Positions 7,839 through 17,035 of a DNA stretch of 64,000 nucleotides are shown here, in pieces. Where the stretch lies: positions 1 through 64,000 of the forward strand of contig CALDMO010000005.1 in NCBI GenBank assembly GCA_937915375.1, read 5' to 3'. Numbering within the stretch: the stretch's first letter is position 1; every line of letters begins with the position of its first letter. The notes beneath the pieces were generated by a model. The model was not told the origin of the DNA. It saw only the letters and a program-made list of their open reading frames with translations, and did not search any database. This stretch comes from an uncultured Marvinbryantia sp. Lineage in GTDB: Bacteria; Bacillota; Clostridia; Lachnospirales; Lachnospiraceae. The position numbers and the translations under genes are program-made.

Positions 7839-10154
7839 ATGGAAACAATTTCAGGATATATTGACCATGTGATTTATCGGAACGATGAAAATGGTTATAC
7901 CGTGATGGTTCTGGTCTGTGATGGTGATGAGCTGACCTGCGTTGGAACCATGCAGTATGTTAATGCGGGAGAGATGATCGAACTGCAGGGTAGCTATACG
8001 GAACACGGTACGTATGGCAGGCAGTTTAAATTTACTTCTTATGAATTTAAGGCGCCGGAGGACGAACTTTCGATGGAGAGATATCTTGGTTCCGGCGCGC
8101 TCAAAGGAATTGGCATGGCGCTGGCGGCGCGTATCGTCCGTCATTTTAAAAAGGATACGTTCCGTGTGATGGAAGAAGAACCGGAACGACTGGTCGAAAT
8201 CAAAGGCATCAGTGAGCGCAAGGCGCGCGAGATCGCTGAGCAGATGGAAGAAAAGCGAGATATGCGAAAAGCGATGTTGTTTTTACAGCAATACGGCATA
8301 TCAACCTCGCTTTCTGTAAAAATTTATAGTGAATATGGTCCGGCGCTCTATCAGATTGTAAAAGAAAATCCATACAAGCTGGCGGAGGACATCGGCGGCG
8401 TTGGTTTTAAAATTGCGGATGAGATTGCTGAACGTGTAGGGATTTTGGCAGATTCCGATTTTCGTGTTAAAAGCGGGATACTCTATCTGCTGACACAGGC
8501 GATGGGGGAAGGGCATGTTTTTTTTCCGAAAAAAGAACTGCTCTTACGTGCATCGGAGTTGTTGGGTGTTTCTTTGGAAACAATGGAGAAAAATCTTTCT
8601 GATCTGGCGATTGAGCGAAAAGTAATTCTTAAGGAGCGCGCGCCTGAGAAAACGCAGGAAATGCAGCCGACAGCTACCGACGAGATGGACGAACAGTGGC
8701 GTGCCTATGGATTTTTCCAGGATTGCGATCCGCAGCCGGAACCGCAGGTCTGCGTGTACAGTGCACAAAATTATTATCTTGAACTCAACACAGCAAAAAT
8801 GCTGCATGATTTAAACATTTCTGCCAACACCTCGGAAGATCTGATAGAAAAACGCATTGCGCAAATTGAAAAAGAAACCAATACTCGCCTTGAGGAATTG
8901 CAGAAGGATGCAGTGCGAGCAGCGGTTGATCATGGGCTTCTGGTGATTACTGGAGGACCGGGAACGGGAAAAACGACGACGATCAATGCGCTGATCCATT
9001 ATTTTGAGAGGGAAGGGCTGGATATTTTGCTGGCGGCACCGACCGGGCGAGCGGCGAAGCGCATGACGGAGGCAACCGGATATGAAGCGCAGACGATACA
9101 CCGTATGTTGGAGGTATCCGGTGTATCGGACGAGTCTTCGGCAGCGACGCATTTTGAGAAAAATATGCAGAATCCGTTGGAGGCGGATGTAATTATTATT
9201 GATGAGATGTCGATGGTGGACATTTTTCTGATGCATGCGCTTTTGAGCGCGGTGACAGTCGGAACGCGTCTGATTATGGTGGGAGATGTCAACCAGCTTC
9301 CTTCTGTTGGACCGGGAAGCGTGCTGAAGGATATTATTGAATCGGAGCGGTTTCCGGTGGTACGTTTGAACAAAATTTTCCGCCAGGCAAGTGAGAGTGA
9401 TATTGTGGTAAACGCGCACAAGATCAACAGCGGAGAGCATGTGACGCTTGATAATAAAAGCATGGACTTTTTCTTTTTACAGAGAGATGATGCCAATGTG
9501 ATAATCAGCGTTGTGCTGACGTTGATACAGAAAAAGCTGCCGAAATTTGTGGATGCGGATCCGTATGACATTCAGGTGATGACGCCGATGCGCAAAGGGT
9601 TGCTGGGGGTAGAACGGCTGAATACGATCCTGCAGCAGTATTTGAATCCTCCGGCAGCAGAGAAGCGGGAAAAAGAACATGGGGGCGGTATCTTTCGTGA
9701 AGGCGATAAGGTAATGCAGATTAAAAATAATTATCAGGCCGAGTGGGAGATACGCGGAAAATATGGTATTGTGGTGGAAAAAGGCGTAGGTGTCTTTAAT
9801 GGCGATATGGGAATTGTACGTGAGATCAACCAGTATGCGGAATTATTGACGGTTGAGTTTGATGAGGGACGGTTCGTGGAGTATCCTTTTAAACAGCTGG
9901 ATGAGTTGGAACTGGCTTATGCGATTACCATTCATAAATCGCAGGGAAGCGAATATCCGGCAGTGGTAATCCCGCTTTTGTCCGGACCGAGGATGCTTAT
10001 GAGCAGAAATCTCCTCTATACGGCTGTGACAAGAGCACGCAAATGTGTGACGCTGGTCGGCTCGCAGCAAGTGTTTTATCAGATGGTTGATAATCGGTTT
10101 GAACAAAAACGCTATACGTCGCTGAAAGAGCGAATCTGCGAGTGGGATATGTAG
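7839..10154 (+). CDS. recD2: RecD2-type ATP-dependent DNA helicase
   Basis: A 771-residue superfamily 1B 5'-to-3' helicase of the RecD2/YrrC family, which acts in recombination and repair without RecBC. The layout fits the family: an N-terminal OB-like domain, helix-hairpin-helix repeats (about residues 90-210), the P-loop GGPGTGKTT (372-380), the Walker B region IIDEMSMVD (near 450), and C-terminal UvrD-like motifs including HKSQGSE and YTAVTRA. The start METISGYI is typical of RecD2, although the bases before the ATG are a weak ribosome binding site. comF follows closely, a common arrangement in Clostridia. Confidence 0.93.
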   Translation: METISGYIDHVIYRNDENGYTVMVLVCDGDELTCVGTMQYVNAGEMIELQGSYTEHGTYGRQFKFTSYEFKAPEDELSMERYLGSGALKGIGMALAARIVRHFKKDTFRVMEEEPERLVEIKGISERKAREIAEQMEEKRDMRKAMLFLQQYGISTSLSVKIYSEYGPALYQIVKENPYKLAEDIGGVGFKIADEIAERVGILADSDFRVKSGILYLLTQAMGEGHVFFPKKELLLRASELLGVSLETMEKNLSDLAIERKVILKERAPEKTQEMQPTATDEMDEQWRAYGFFQDCDPQPEPQVCVYSAQNYYLELNTAKMLHDLNISANTSEDLIEKRIAQIEKETNTRLEELQKDAVRAAVDHGLLVITGGPGTGKTTTINALIHYFEREGLDILLAAPTGRAAKRMTEATGYEAQTIHRMLEVSGVSDESSAATHFEKNMQNPLEADVIIIDEMSMVDIFLMHALLSAVTVGTRLIMVGDVNQLPSVGPGSVLKDIIESERFPVVRLNKIFRQASESDIVVNAHKINSGEHVTLDNKSMDFFFLQRDDANVIISVVLTLIQKKLPKFVDADPYDIQVMTPMRKGLLGVERLNTILQQYLNPPAAEKREKEHGGGIFREGDKVMQIKNNYQAEWEIRGKYGIVVEKGVGVFNGDMGIVREINQYAELLTVEFDEGRFVEYPFKQLDELELAYAITIHKSQGSEYPAVVIPLLSGPRMLMSRNLLYTAVTRARKCVTLVGSQQVFYQMVDNRFEQKRYTSLKERICEWDM

Positions 10155-10206
10155 AGTTTTAAAGAGAAAGGAATTATTTGCGATAGAAAAATTTGGATAT
10201 ATTGAA

Positions 10207-10932
10207 ATGATAAAAGTGCATGCGCGGCAGCTGCGGGATATGCTTCTTGACCTTCTTTTTCCACGCAGATGTCCGATTTGCGGCAAGATTTCGGGTGGCA
10301 TTTGCGCAGACTGTAAAAAGAAGCTGCCGTATATCCGACAGCCATTTTGTCTTCGATGCGGACGTCCGGTAGAGCATGAGGAAGATGAGTACTGCGCAGA
10401 TTGCCGAAAACATACACACAGTTTTACACAAGGGCGTGCATTGTGGTTGTATACAGGAGAAATGAGAAAATCGATTCATGCTGTTAAGTATCAAAACAAA
10501 AGAGAATACCTTGAATATTTTGCAAAAGAGATGGCCGAACATTTTAGCAGAGAAATTGCGGACTGGCAGCCGGAGGTGATAGTGCCGATTCCCATGCATA
10601 AATCTTCGATAGGTGTGCGCGGTTATAATCAGGCGGAGCTTCTGGCTGTTTATTTGGGGTGGGAACTTGGACTTCCTGTGGAGAAAAAGGTACTGCAAAA
10701 GGTGCGAAAGACAGCCAACCAGAAAGAACTTGACCATAAAAGCCGCAGAATAAATTTGAAAGGTGCTTTTTCAGTAGAATTGCCGCACGGGCAGGAATGT
10801 ATTTGGAAAAAAGTGCTTCTGGTGGATGACGTTTACACGACTGGCAGTACGCTGGATGAGGCTGCGCTTACTCTGCGAAAAAGCGGCGTGCAAGATGTGT
10901 ATTTTGCTGCGGTCTGTATTGTGCCGAAATAG
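10207..10932 (+). CDS. comF: ComF-family phosphoribosyltransferase-like protein
   Basis: A 241-residue ComF protein. Family members help single-stranded DNA pass into the cytoplasm during transformation, but they also occur widely in species not known to be competent. Four CxxC pairs form an N-terminal zinc ribbon (Cys 22/25, 33/36, 48/51, 63/66). The C-terminal half is a type I phosphoribosyltransferase fold with the PRPP loop VLLVDDVYTTGST (203-215). No comFA helicase is adjacent. It is the first gene of a run that continues through three membrane genes to cdaA. Confidence 0.9.
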   Translation: MIKVHARQLRDMLLDLLFPRRCPICGKISGGICADCKKKLPYIRQPFCLRCGRPVEHEEDEYCADCRKHTHSFTQGRALWLYTGEMRKSIHAVKYQNKREYLEYFAKEMAEHFSREIADWQPEVIVPIPMHKSSIGVRGYNQAELLAVYLGWELGLPVEKKVLQKVRKTANQKELDHKSRRINLKGAFSVELPHGQECIWKKVLLVDDVYTTGSTLDEAALTLRKSGVQDVYFAAVCIVPK

Positions 10933-10933
10933 T

Positions 10934-11062
10934 GTGAACGATAAGGGGATTTTGGAGCTGTTATCAAATAATGGGTATGCAATTGTATCTTTTTATGTTA
11001 TACTGATAATGATATTTTCTGTCAGCTTATTTGGAGGAAAACGAAGACAGGAGCAGTTATGA
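10934..11062 (+). CDS. Possible 42-residue single-pass membrane protein
   Basis: An in-frame GTG two bases after the comF stop opens a 42-codon frame with one hydrophobic segment (about residues 16-36) and a basic tail (GGKRRQEQL). Its TGA overlaps the ATG of the next gene (ATGA at 11059-11062), a sign of translational coupling and the main reason to regard it as real. No good ribosome binding site precedes the GTG, so it would depend on coupling to comF. I do not recognise the family. A chance frame through the spacer cannot be excluded. Confidence 0.45.
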   Translation: MNDKGILELLSNNGYAIVSFYVILIMIFSVSLFGGKRRQEQL

Positions 11063-11451
11063 TTGACGAAAAACGAATTTATTATATGACGAAGCTGGCG
11101 ATTTTTGAAACACATCATAAGGAACAGTTGGATGGTGTACAGACATATTTTCGCAGTGATTACATAGGACGCAATATGATTAAAAACGGGTTCCGTATTA
11201 CGCTGGCGTTTTTTCTGGTTCTGGCGGGGTGGGGACTTTATAATGTGGAAACACTGGTAGTGGATATCACAAAAATTGACGCGATTGCATTGGGAGCGCG
11301 TATTTTGTTTCTATATGCGGCAGTGCTCAGCAGTTTTCTGGTATTGACTTATGCAATTCAGACAGTCCGTTATAACCGGGCAAAGAAGGACCTGCAGAAA
11401 TACCGGGAGTTGTTGAAAAAATTGGAGAAAACTTATCAGAAGAAAGGATAG
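11059..11451 (+). CDS. Small two-helix membrane protein of unknown function
   Basis: A 130-residue protein with two hydrophobic segments (about residues 46-66 and 80-105) and a basic, lysine-rich C-terminal helix (about 108-130) that could form a coiled coil. AGGAG (11049-11053) sits five bases before the ATG. It overlaps the preceding small frame by four bases and is followed after three bases by another membrane gene, so the group is probably one operon leading into cdaA. I do not recognise a family. Confidence 0.75.
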   Translation: MIDEKRIYYMTKLAIFETHHKEQLDGVQTYFRSDYIGRNMIKNGFRITLAFFLVLAGWGLYNVETLVVDITKIDAIALGARILFLYAAVLSSFLVLTYAIQTVRYNRAKKDLQKYRELLKKLEKTYQKKG

Positions 11452-11454
11452 CAC

Positions 11455-12387
11455 ATGAGAGCCTTACTTACCGCGCGGGATGTACTGAGCAGATTTTATG
11501 GACAATATGATACGGTAATCAGACTGTTTTTTAAGTTTGTACTAGCGCTGACGGCATTTGCGTCGATTAATCATGCGTTAGGGCAGATGGCGGCTCTGAA
11601 TAATGTTCTGATCCTGTTGGGATTGGCTGCTGTCTGTACGTTTCTGCCGTCGAACAGTATTTTGTTGATTGGCACTGCGCTGATTCTTGGACATTTTTAC
11701 GGGATTTCTCTGGAGGCAGCTGTCGTGGGCGGCGGACTGTTAGTGATCGGTATTTTGCTTTATTTCGGTATTTCGCCGGATTCAGCGCTGCCACTCATTT
11801 TGACAGCTATTGCGCAGCCAATCGGTTTGGGATGTGCGCCGGCATTGATTTTTGGATTGATCGGCGGTCCTTTAAGTGCCGTGGGAACGGTATTTGGCGC
11901 TCTGGCTTATTATTTAATTCAAGTGGTGGCAAAAAACGGAGGCACTCTTCAGGCAACAGCTACGGATGCAGCGGAAGCAATGGTACAGAAAATGGCCATG
12001 ATGATTGACTATGTGATTACGAGCAGAGAAATGCTGGTTGCGGCAGGTACTCTGGCTGTGGTACTGTTGATTGTTTATTTTATCCGCATTATGGAAATCA
12101 AATATGCATGGAATGTAGCGATTGCGGCAGGGGTGTCTGTATATGTGGTGATTTACGCGGTGGCCGCGGCAGGCAACATAGTGGAAGTGGACTGGCTGTG
12201 GTTTTTATCCGGTATCCTGGTATCTGCGATGATTGCCTGGTTTGTGCAGATTATGCGGTTTAGTTTGGATTACCGTCGAACGGAGAATGTCCGTTTTGAA
12301 GATGATGAATATTTTTATTATGTAAAAGCAGTGCCAAAGAAAAAGGTATTGCGCAAAAAACGAAAAAGAAGAGCAGAGGGGAGATAA
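11455..12387 (+). CDS. Polytopic membrane protein of unknown function
   Basis: A 310-residue protein with about eight to ten hydrophobic segments and a strongly basic C-terminal tail (KKKVLRKKRKRR). I do not recognise a named family. It lies three bases after the previous gene and three bases before cdaA, so it is almost certainly translated from the cdaA transcript. The constant company of the c-di-AMP synthase suggests, but does not show, a link to envelope or osmotic homeostasis. Confidence 0.75.
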   Translation: MRALLTARDVLSRFYGQYDTVIRLFFKFVLALTAFASINHALGQMAALNNVLILLGLAAVCTFLPSNSILLIGTALILGHFYGISLEAAVVGGGLLVIGILLYFGISPDSALPLILTAIAQPIGLGCAPALIFGLIGGPLSAVGTVFGALAYYLIQVVAKNGGTLQATATDAAEAMVQKMAMMIDYVITSREMLVAAGTLAVVLLIVYFIRIMEIKYAWNVAIAAGVSVYVVIYAVAAAGNIVEVDWLWFLSGILVSAMIAWFVQIMRFSLDYRRTENVRFEDDEYFYYVKAVPKKKVLRKKRKRRAEGR

Positions 12388-12390
12388 CAG

Positions 12391-13305
12391 GTGGAATTCA
12401 TTCAAACAGTCAGAATGTGGGTCGGTCTGAATTTTCCGTGGCTGAAGATACCGTTGATTTCAATCGGCATTGTTGACATCGTTGAAATTATCATTCTGTC
12501 TTTTCTGGTGTACAGCGTGCTGGTATGGATTAAGAACAGCCGTGCGTGGACCCTTTTAAAAGGGCTTCTGATGCTGGGCTTTTTTGTGGCGCTGGCGTAT
12601 CTGTTCCGTATGGATACGATCACCTATCTGATCCGTCAGGGATTGCCGTTGGTGATCACGGCATCCATTATTATCTTTCAGCCGGAACTGCGGAGGGCGT
12701 TGGAGAGCCTCGGTGAAAAGGCGTTTTTTTCCGGACTGTTCCCATCTGGACAAGGAAAGGATGTGCAACAGCGTTTCAGTGACCGTACCGTGAATGAGAT
12801 CGTACGTGCGACGATGGAAATGGCAAAGGCAAAAACGGGTGCCTTAATGGTTCTGGAAGCCAATGAAAATCTGAACGAGTATATCCGCACCGGTATTGAT
12901 ATTGATGCGGTGGTATCGAGTCAGCTTTTGATTAATATTTTTGAACATAACACACCGCTTCATGACGGCGCAGTAATTATTCGCGGGGATAAGATTATTT
13001 CAGCAACCTGTTATCTGCCTCTGTCGGAAACAAAGGCGCTCGGTAAGGAACTGGGTACAAGACATCGTGCAGGTGTGGGCGTCAGTGAGGTAACCGATTC
13101 TATGACGATTATCGTATCCGAGGAAACAGGACGTATTTCGATCGCCAGAAGGGGAGCGTTGATGAGAAGTGTATCGGAGGATATGCTCCGCGAACAGCTG
13201 GTACGTCATCAGAACAAGACAGTGGTACAGAAAAAAAATCTGATTACAGGAATTTTAATGTCGGATCGTAAAAAAACAGAACAGGATAAAAATAAGGAGG
13301 CATAA
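12391..13305 (+). CDS. cdaA: Diadenylate cyclase CdaA
   Basis: A membrane-bound c-di-AMP synthase (304 residues) that condenses two ATP molecules. c-di-AMP controls potassium, osmolyte transport and wall stress in Gram-positives. Three N-terminal membrane helices (about 25-95) precede a DisA_N domain with the catalytic motif DGA (192-194, in LHDGAVII) and RHR (224-226). The start is GTG at 12391, behind GGGAGA at a suitable distance. Its stop TAA overlaps the ATG of cdaR (TAATG). glmM, the usual third partner of this cluster, is not next in line here. Confidence 0.95.
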   Translation: MEFIQTVRMWVGLNFPWLKIPLISIGIVDIVEIIILSFLVYSVLVWIKNSRAWTLLKGLLMLGFFVALAYLFRMDTITYLIRQGLPLVITASIIIFQPELRRALESLGEKAFFSGLFPSGQGKDVQQRFSDRTVNEIVRATMEMAKAKTGALMVLEANENLNEYIRTGIDIDAVVSSQLLINIFEHNTPLHDGAVIIRGDKIISATCYLPLSETKALGKELGTRHRAGVGVSEVTDSMTIIVSEETGRISIARRGALMRSVSEDMLREQLVRHQNKTVVQKKNLITGILMSDRKKTEQDKNKEA

Positions 13306-14633
13306 TGAAACTGAGACATAAAATTACTCACAATTTTGGTCTGAAACTGCTTTCGGTTGTGGCTGCCTGCCTGATCTGGCTGATGGTAATGGACAATAAC
13401 GATCAGGAACGTACACAGATTTACCGTAACGTGGGCGTTATGATCAAAAATAGTGATACTATTACGAATGCAAATAAAACATTTTCCGTGCTGGAAGGCA
13501 CAGAAAAGGTGAATGTTTATGTGACAGCGCGTGAATCTGTGCGAAAAAGGCTGTCGGCGGCAAGCTTTACGGTACAGGCAGATATGGAGGAATATAATGA
13601 AGCTATCGGCTCTGTGCCGCTGCAGGTGAGCTGTTCGGATCCGGCTGTCGGTCAGGAGGACATTCACATACAGCCGTCTTCTTTAAAAATCAGTATGGAA
13701 GATAAGATTGAAGAAAGTTTCGGAATAGTGCCATCTATTGGAGGGACGGCGCAAAAAGGCTATGAATTGGGACGTGCCGCTATTCTTACCGGAGATACGA
13801 TTAAAATTGCCGGACCGGAATCTCTGATTAATATTATCGGCAAGGTGACAGTGCCGGTGGATATCACCAATCTTTCTGAAAGTAAGACAGATTCTTATAC
13901 CATTCGTATTCAGGATAAAAACGGTGCAAATATGACAGAAAACCAGATGAACAATCTGGAATTAAAAACGGTCAGCGGCGCAGTGTTGGAAAAAAATCAG
14001 GCATCGGTACGTTTAGAAGTCTGGAAGGTATATAATGATATTGAACTGGACGTGCCTCTGGTGGGAGAACCGGCAGAAGGATACGAGGTGACAGAGGTTT
14101 CCATTTCACCGAAAACAGTAAATATTGCAGCGAAAGAAGAAGCGTTTGCGAGATTGGGAGACCAATTACATGTGAAAAACAGTGTAGATATTTCCGGGGC
14201 TTCTTCAAACATAGAAATGCAGATCGACCTTACAGAAACGTTGGCGGAATATACGGATCTTCGGCTGGAGGAAGATACCTCACCAATTGTACTGATCAAT
14301 GTGCGTGTGGATAAGATCGGTACCAGGACGATTGATTTTCCGGTATCACAGATAGAACTGTTGAATCCGCCTGCGGATAAACGGTTGGTTTTCACACCGA
14401 CAGATCAGCTGCCGATCAATATCCGGGCTTCGGAAGAGCAGCTGGATGCTTTGAAAACAGAAGATATTCAGGCTGCCATTGACCTGTCTGCGTACAACCG
14501 CAATGGCAATTATACGATTCCGGTAGAAATTATACTTCCGGAAGGGTGCGAACTGGGAGAAAAGGTGAAGATTGCCGTCAGCATGCAGGACGAGGAAAAG
14601 GAGCAGGAAATTGAGCTCCAGATGGGAGAGTAG
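13305..14633 (+). CDS. cdaR: CdaA regulator CdaR (YbbR-domain protein)
   Basis: A 442-residue extracytoplasmic regulator that associates with CdaA and modulates its activity. One N-terminal membrane anchor (about residues 13-31, LKLLSVVAACLIWLMVM) is followed by repeated YbbR beta domains of roughly 80-90 residues each; four can be discerned by spacing. Translation is coupled to cdaA through a one-base overlap. The protein ends in an acidic tail, and an HPr-like gene starts three bases later. Confidence 0.92.
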   Translation: MKLRHKITHNFGLKLLSVVAACLIWLMVMDNNDQERTQIYRNVGVMIKNSDTITNANKTFSVLEGTEKVNVYVTARESVRKRLSAASFTVQADMEEYNEAIGSVPLQVSCSDPAVGQEDIHIQPSSLKISMEDKIEESFGIVPSIGGTAQKGYELGRAAILTGDTIKIAGPESLINIIGKVTVPVDITNLSESKTDSYTIRIQDKNGANMTENQMNNLELKTVSGAVLEKNQASVRLEVWKVYNDIELDVPLVGEPAEGYEVTEVSISPKTVNIAAKEEAFARLGDQLHVKNSVDISGASSNIEMQIDLTETLAEYTDLRLEEDTSPIVLINVRVDKIGTRTIDFPVSQIELLNPPADKRLVFTPTDQLPINIRASEEQLDALKTEDIQAAIDLSAYNRNGNYTIPVEIILPEGCELGEKVKIAVSMQDEEKEQEIELQMGE

Positions 14634-14636
14634 TGT

Positions 14637-14900
14637 ATGGTCAGTAAGACGTTTGTGATAAAAAACACTGAAGGGCTTCATTTAAAGCCATCGGCGGCTC
14701 TTTGCAGTGAAGCGATTAAATACAAATCGGCAATTACACTTTCCTATGGAAATGTTACGGCAAACGCAAAAAGTGTGATCAATGTACTTGCCGCCTGTGT
14801 AAAAGAAAACAGTACCATTACAATCACCTGCGAGGGAGAGGATGAGCAGGAGGCTCTGGAAAATCTCGGACAGTTGATATGTGATGGACTGGGAGAATAG
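14637..14900 (+). CDS. HPr-family phosphocarrier protein
   Basis: An 87-residue HPr domain. The phosphoryl-accepting His15 is present in GLHLKP, and Ser46, the regulatory phosphorylation site in Gram-positive HPr, is present in NAKSVIN. Arg17 next to the active histidine is replaced by Lys. It could therefore be a real PTS carrier, a Crh-like regulator (Crh lacks His15, so less likely), or a specialised HPr paralogue. No ptsI or other PTS gene is nearby. It is three bases after cdaR and ahead of a terminator, so it looks like the last gene of the cdaA operon. Confidence 0.88.
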   Translation: MVSKTFVIKNTEGLHLKPSAALCSEAIKYKSAITLSYGNVTANAKSVINVLAACVKENSTITITCEGEDEQEALENLGQLICDGLGE

Positions 14901-14913
14901 AGAAAATAGTCGG

Positions 14914-14961
14914 GGATGTCTGCTGATTCAGGTGTAACTGCCTGTGGGGAGACATCCTTTT
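14914..14961 (+). terminator. Terminator after the HPr-like gene
   Basis: GGATGTCT (14914-14921) pairs with AGACATCC (14950-14957), with an inner CAGG...CCTG stem, then TTTT. It overlaps a possible GTG start at 14944 of the following gene and so argues for the later ATG at 14986. Confidence 0.8.
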
Positions 14962-14985
14962 AGCAATGAAAAAGAGGATTTTTAT

Positions 14986-16110
14986 ATGATAATGTGTATA
15001 AAAAGTGCGGCGGCGTTTGTGCTGCTGTTTGCCGTTCCATTTCTGGCGGGGAGTCTACTCTTATCTTTTTTTGACAGAAAAGAGAGTGGTTTTGCGGCGC
15101 GTACGGTAACCGGATATCTGCTGATGTTTTCTGTTTTTGAGGTGGTGACTGTGCCGCTGACGATTCTGCGTGTTCCGTACCATGTGCTGGTATGGACCGT
15201 GGGAGCGATTTACGCAGCTCTTTGTCTAATGGCTATTTGGAAGTGTCATGGGGATATTTTAAAAGAACTATTAAAATCGCTGAAAAGTTCCTTCCGCCAG
15301 CCATGGACGATGTATGCGGCGCTGCTTCTGATAGCTTTGCAGGCTGCGGCTTATGTCTTTTATATGACGACGGACCTAGATGATGCCTATTATGTGGCGG
15401 CAGCGACAACGGCGATCCATTACGATACGTTGTATTTGAACAGTCCTTATACCGGTATGTCGGTGGAGATGCTGAATCTTCGCTATGTGCTGTCACCGTT
15501 TCCAATGTTTCTGGCTTTTATCAGTACGTGTACCGGTATTGAACCGGCTGTTATGGCGCATACCGTACTTCCTGTTTTCCTGATCATGCTGGGATATATG
15601 GTTTATTATCTGTTGGGCGGCGTATTGTTTGCAGAAAAACCGCGTCAAGAAGCAGTGACAGGAAGGTGGACAAGTGGGAAAAAAGAGACAGAGAGGCGAG
15701 AGCAGACGAGGCAGATCGGCTTGTTTTTGGTACTGCTGTCGTTGATCCATATCTATTCTTATTATTCTATTTATACGCAGGGAACGTTTTTGCTGATCCG
15801 CATCTGGCAGGGGAAAGCGGTGCTTGCTGCCGTAATGTTGCCGTGCCTGTTTTATATGGGATATAAAGCGCTGACATGGTATCAGGAAAAAGGGGATTGG
15901 CTCATTTTGTTTTTGTGTGCGATTTCCTGTACGATGGTATCTTCAATGGGTGTGGCGCTGGCTCCGATGATGTTGGGGATTTTAGCGCTGTTATTCGGTG
16001 TTTTTAAAGGAAAATGGAGATATGTACGGAATATGATCATCTGCTGCATGCCATGCGTGGTTATTGGAGCGTTGTATTTGGTTTTGAAGGTAATACAGAA
16101 ATCGATGTAG
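14986..16110 (+). CDS. Polytopic membrane protein, DUF6077-like
   Basis: A 374-residue membrane protein with about nine hydrophobic segments. It resembles the DUF6077 group found beside glycosyltransferase and surface-polysaccharide genes in Lachnospiraceae; the function is unknown, and a role as a GT-C-like membrane enzyme is only a guess. ATG 14986 follows AAAGAGG and lies after the upstream terminator; the longer GTG start at 14944 would begin inside that terminator. The short charged loop around residues 215-235 (KPRQEAVTG and after) is cytoplasmic-looking. The next gene appears functionally paired with it. Confidence 0.7.
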   Translation: MIMCIKSAAAFVLLFAVPFLAGSLLLSFFDRKESGFAARTVTGYLLMFSVFEVVTVPLTILRVPYHVLVWTVGAIYAALCLMAIWKCHGDILKELLKSLKSSFRQPWTMYAALLLIALQAAAYVFYMTTDLDDAYYVAAATTAIHYDTLYLNSPYTGMSVEMLNLRYVLSPFPMFLAFISTCTGIEPAVMAHTVLPVFLIMLGYMVYYLLGGVLFAEKPRQEAVTGRWTSGKKETERREQTRQIGLFLVLLSLIHIYSYYSIYTQGTFLLIRIWQGKAVLAAVMLPCLFYMGYKALTWYQEKGDWLILFLCAISCTMVSSMGVALAPMMLGILALLFGVFKGKWRYVRNMIICCMPCVVIGALYLVLKVIQKSM

Positions 16111-16146
16111 CGGAAACAGTGAAATAGATTTAAGTTGGAGAAATAT

Positions 16147-16932
16147 ATGCATATAATGAGAGCGCAATTGGAAAATGCGGCCGACTGGCTGTTATCATAT
16201 ATGGGGACTGGCTGGCATATGGTACTTTTGGTGCTGGCTGTCGTATATATTCTGTTTCAGAAGCGGGAGAAGACACACCGCAGACTTTTGGCGGCCTATG
16301 CCTGTCTGTTTACTGTCATTTACTTTTGTCCGCCGATATCCTGGGCATTGACACGTTTTATCGGAGAATTTGTTTATTGGCGGATGCTCTGGCTATTGCC
16401 GCTTCCGCTGATCGTGGCATATGTTATGGTAAAGCTTTGGGCAGGGCGCAGCGCGAAATGGCAGCGCGCGGTTCTGCTGGTTCTTTTTGTAGGAAGTATT
16501 GTTTTTACCGGAGAAAATGTATATCTGGCGGAGGGAAGCCCCTATGAAAAGGCTGTAAACTGGCAAAAGGTGCCGTCCTCACCGGCAGCAATCTGCGAGG
16601 TGATCAATGCGCATCGCGCGGAAGGTGAGCACGCGATGCTTGCAGCTCCAGCGGATATGGTTGGTTATATCCGGCAGTATGACGGCAGTATCGAGCAGAT
16701 TTATGGACGCCGTGGTAAAGTACGTCCGGGAGGAAACTACGTAATACGCCAGCTGGGAAAGGAAAAAATCGCTTATTATGGTTTGACAAACCGTTTGCGT
16801 GAAATGAACTGTAATTTTATTGCTCTGCCGGAAGGAGAAGGCCGTGAACGGGGCATGAAAAAACGAGGGTTTGAAAGGATCGGGCAGGTTGGCAGTTATG
16901 TGATATACAAAGATATGCAGACGAGCCTGTGA
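16147..16932 (+). CDS. Membrane protein with a soluble C-terminal domain, partner of the DUF6077-like protein
   Basis: A 261-residue protein with about four hydrophobic segments in the first 130 residues and then a soluble domain of about 125 residues (from about 135 on, ENVYLAEGSPYEKA). I do not recognise the family. ATG 16147 has GGAG six bases before it; TTG 16135 is an in-frame alternative overlapping that site. The pair of genes resembles a membrane enzyme of GT-C type split over two frames: a long polytopic part followed by a part with a few helices and a soluble tail. No single base change would fuse them, as the spacer holds a stop and a fresh ribosome binding site. Confidence 0.65.
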   Translation: MHIMRAQLENAADWLLSYMGTGWHMVLLVLAVVYILFQKREKTHRRLLAAYACLFTVIYFCPPISWALTRFIGEFVYWRMLWLLPLPLIVAYVMVKLWAGRSAKWQRAVLLVLFVGSIVFTGENVYLAEGSPYEKAVNWQKVPSSPAAICEVINAHRAEGEHAMLAAPADMVGYIRQYDGSIEQIYGRRGKVRPGGNYVIRQLGKEKIAYYGLTNRLREMNCNFIALPEGEGRERGMKKRGFERIGQVGSYVIYKDMQTSL

Positions 16933-16950
16933 TTACCAACAGTCTGACAG

Positions 16951-16979
16951 TTGTTTTTTGCAAAAAAATGTTGTAGAAT
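16951..16979 (+). promoter_or_regulatory. Candidate promoter of the sugar-transferase gene
   Basis: TTGTTT (16951-16956) and TAGAAT (16974-16979) are 17 bases apart, followed by a small inverted repeat GTTCC...GGAAC (17001-17015) in the leader. The -35 match is weak. Confidence 0.35.
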
Positions 16980-17035
16980 GTGTTCTGGCACAAAAAATGG
17001 GTTCCATTTTCGGAACAGATCAGAGGAAAAACAAT

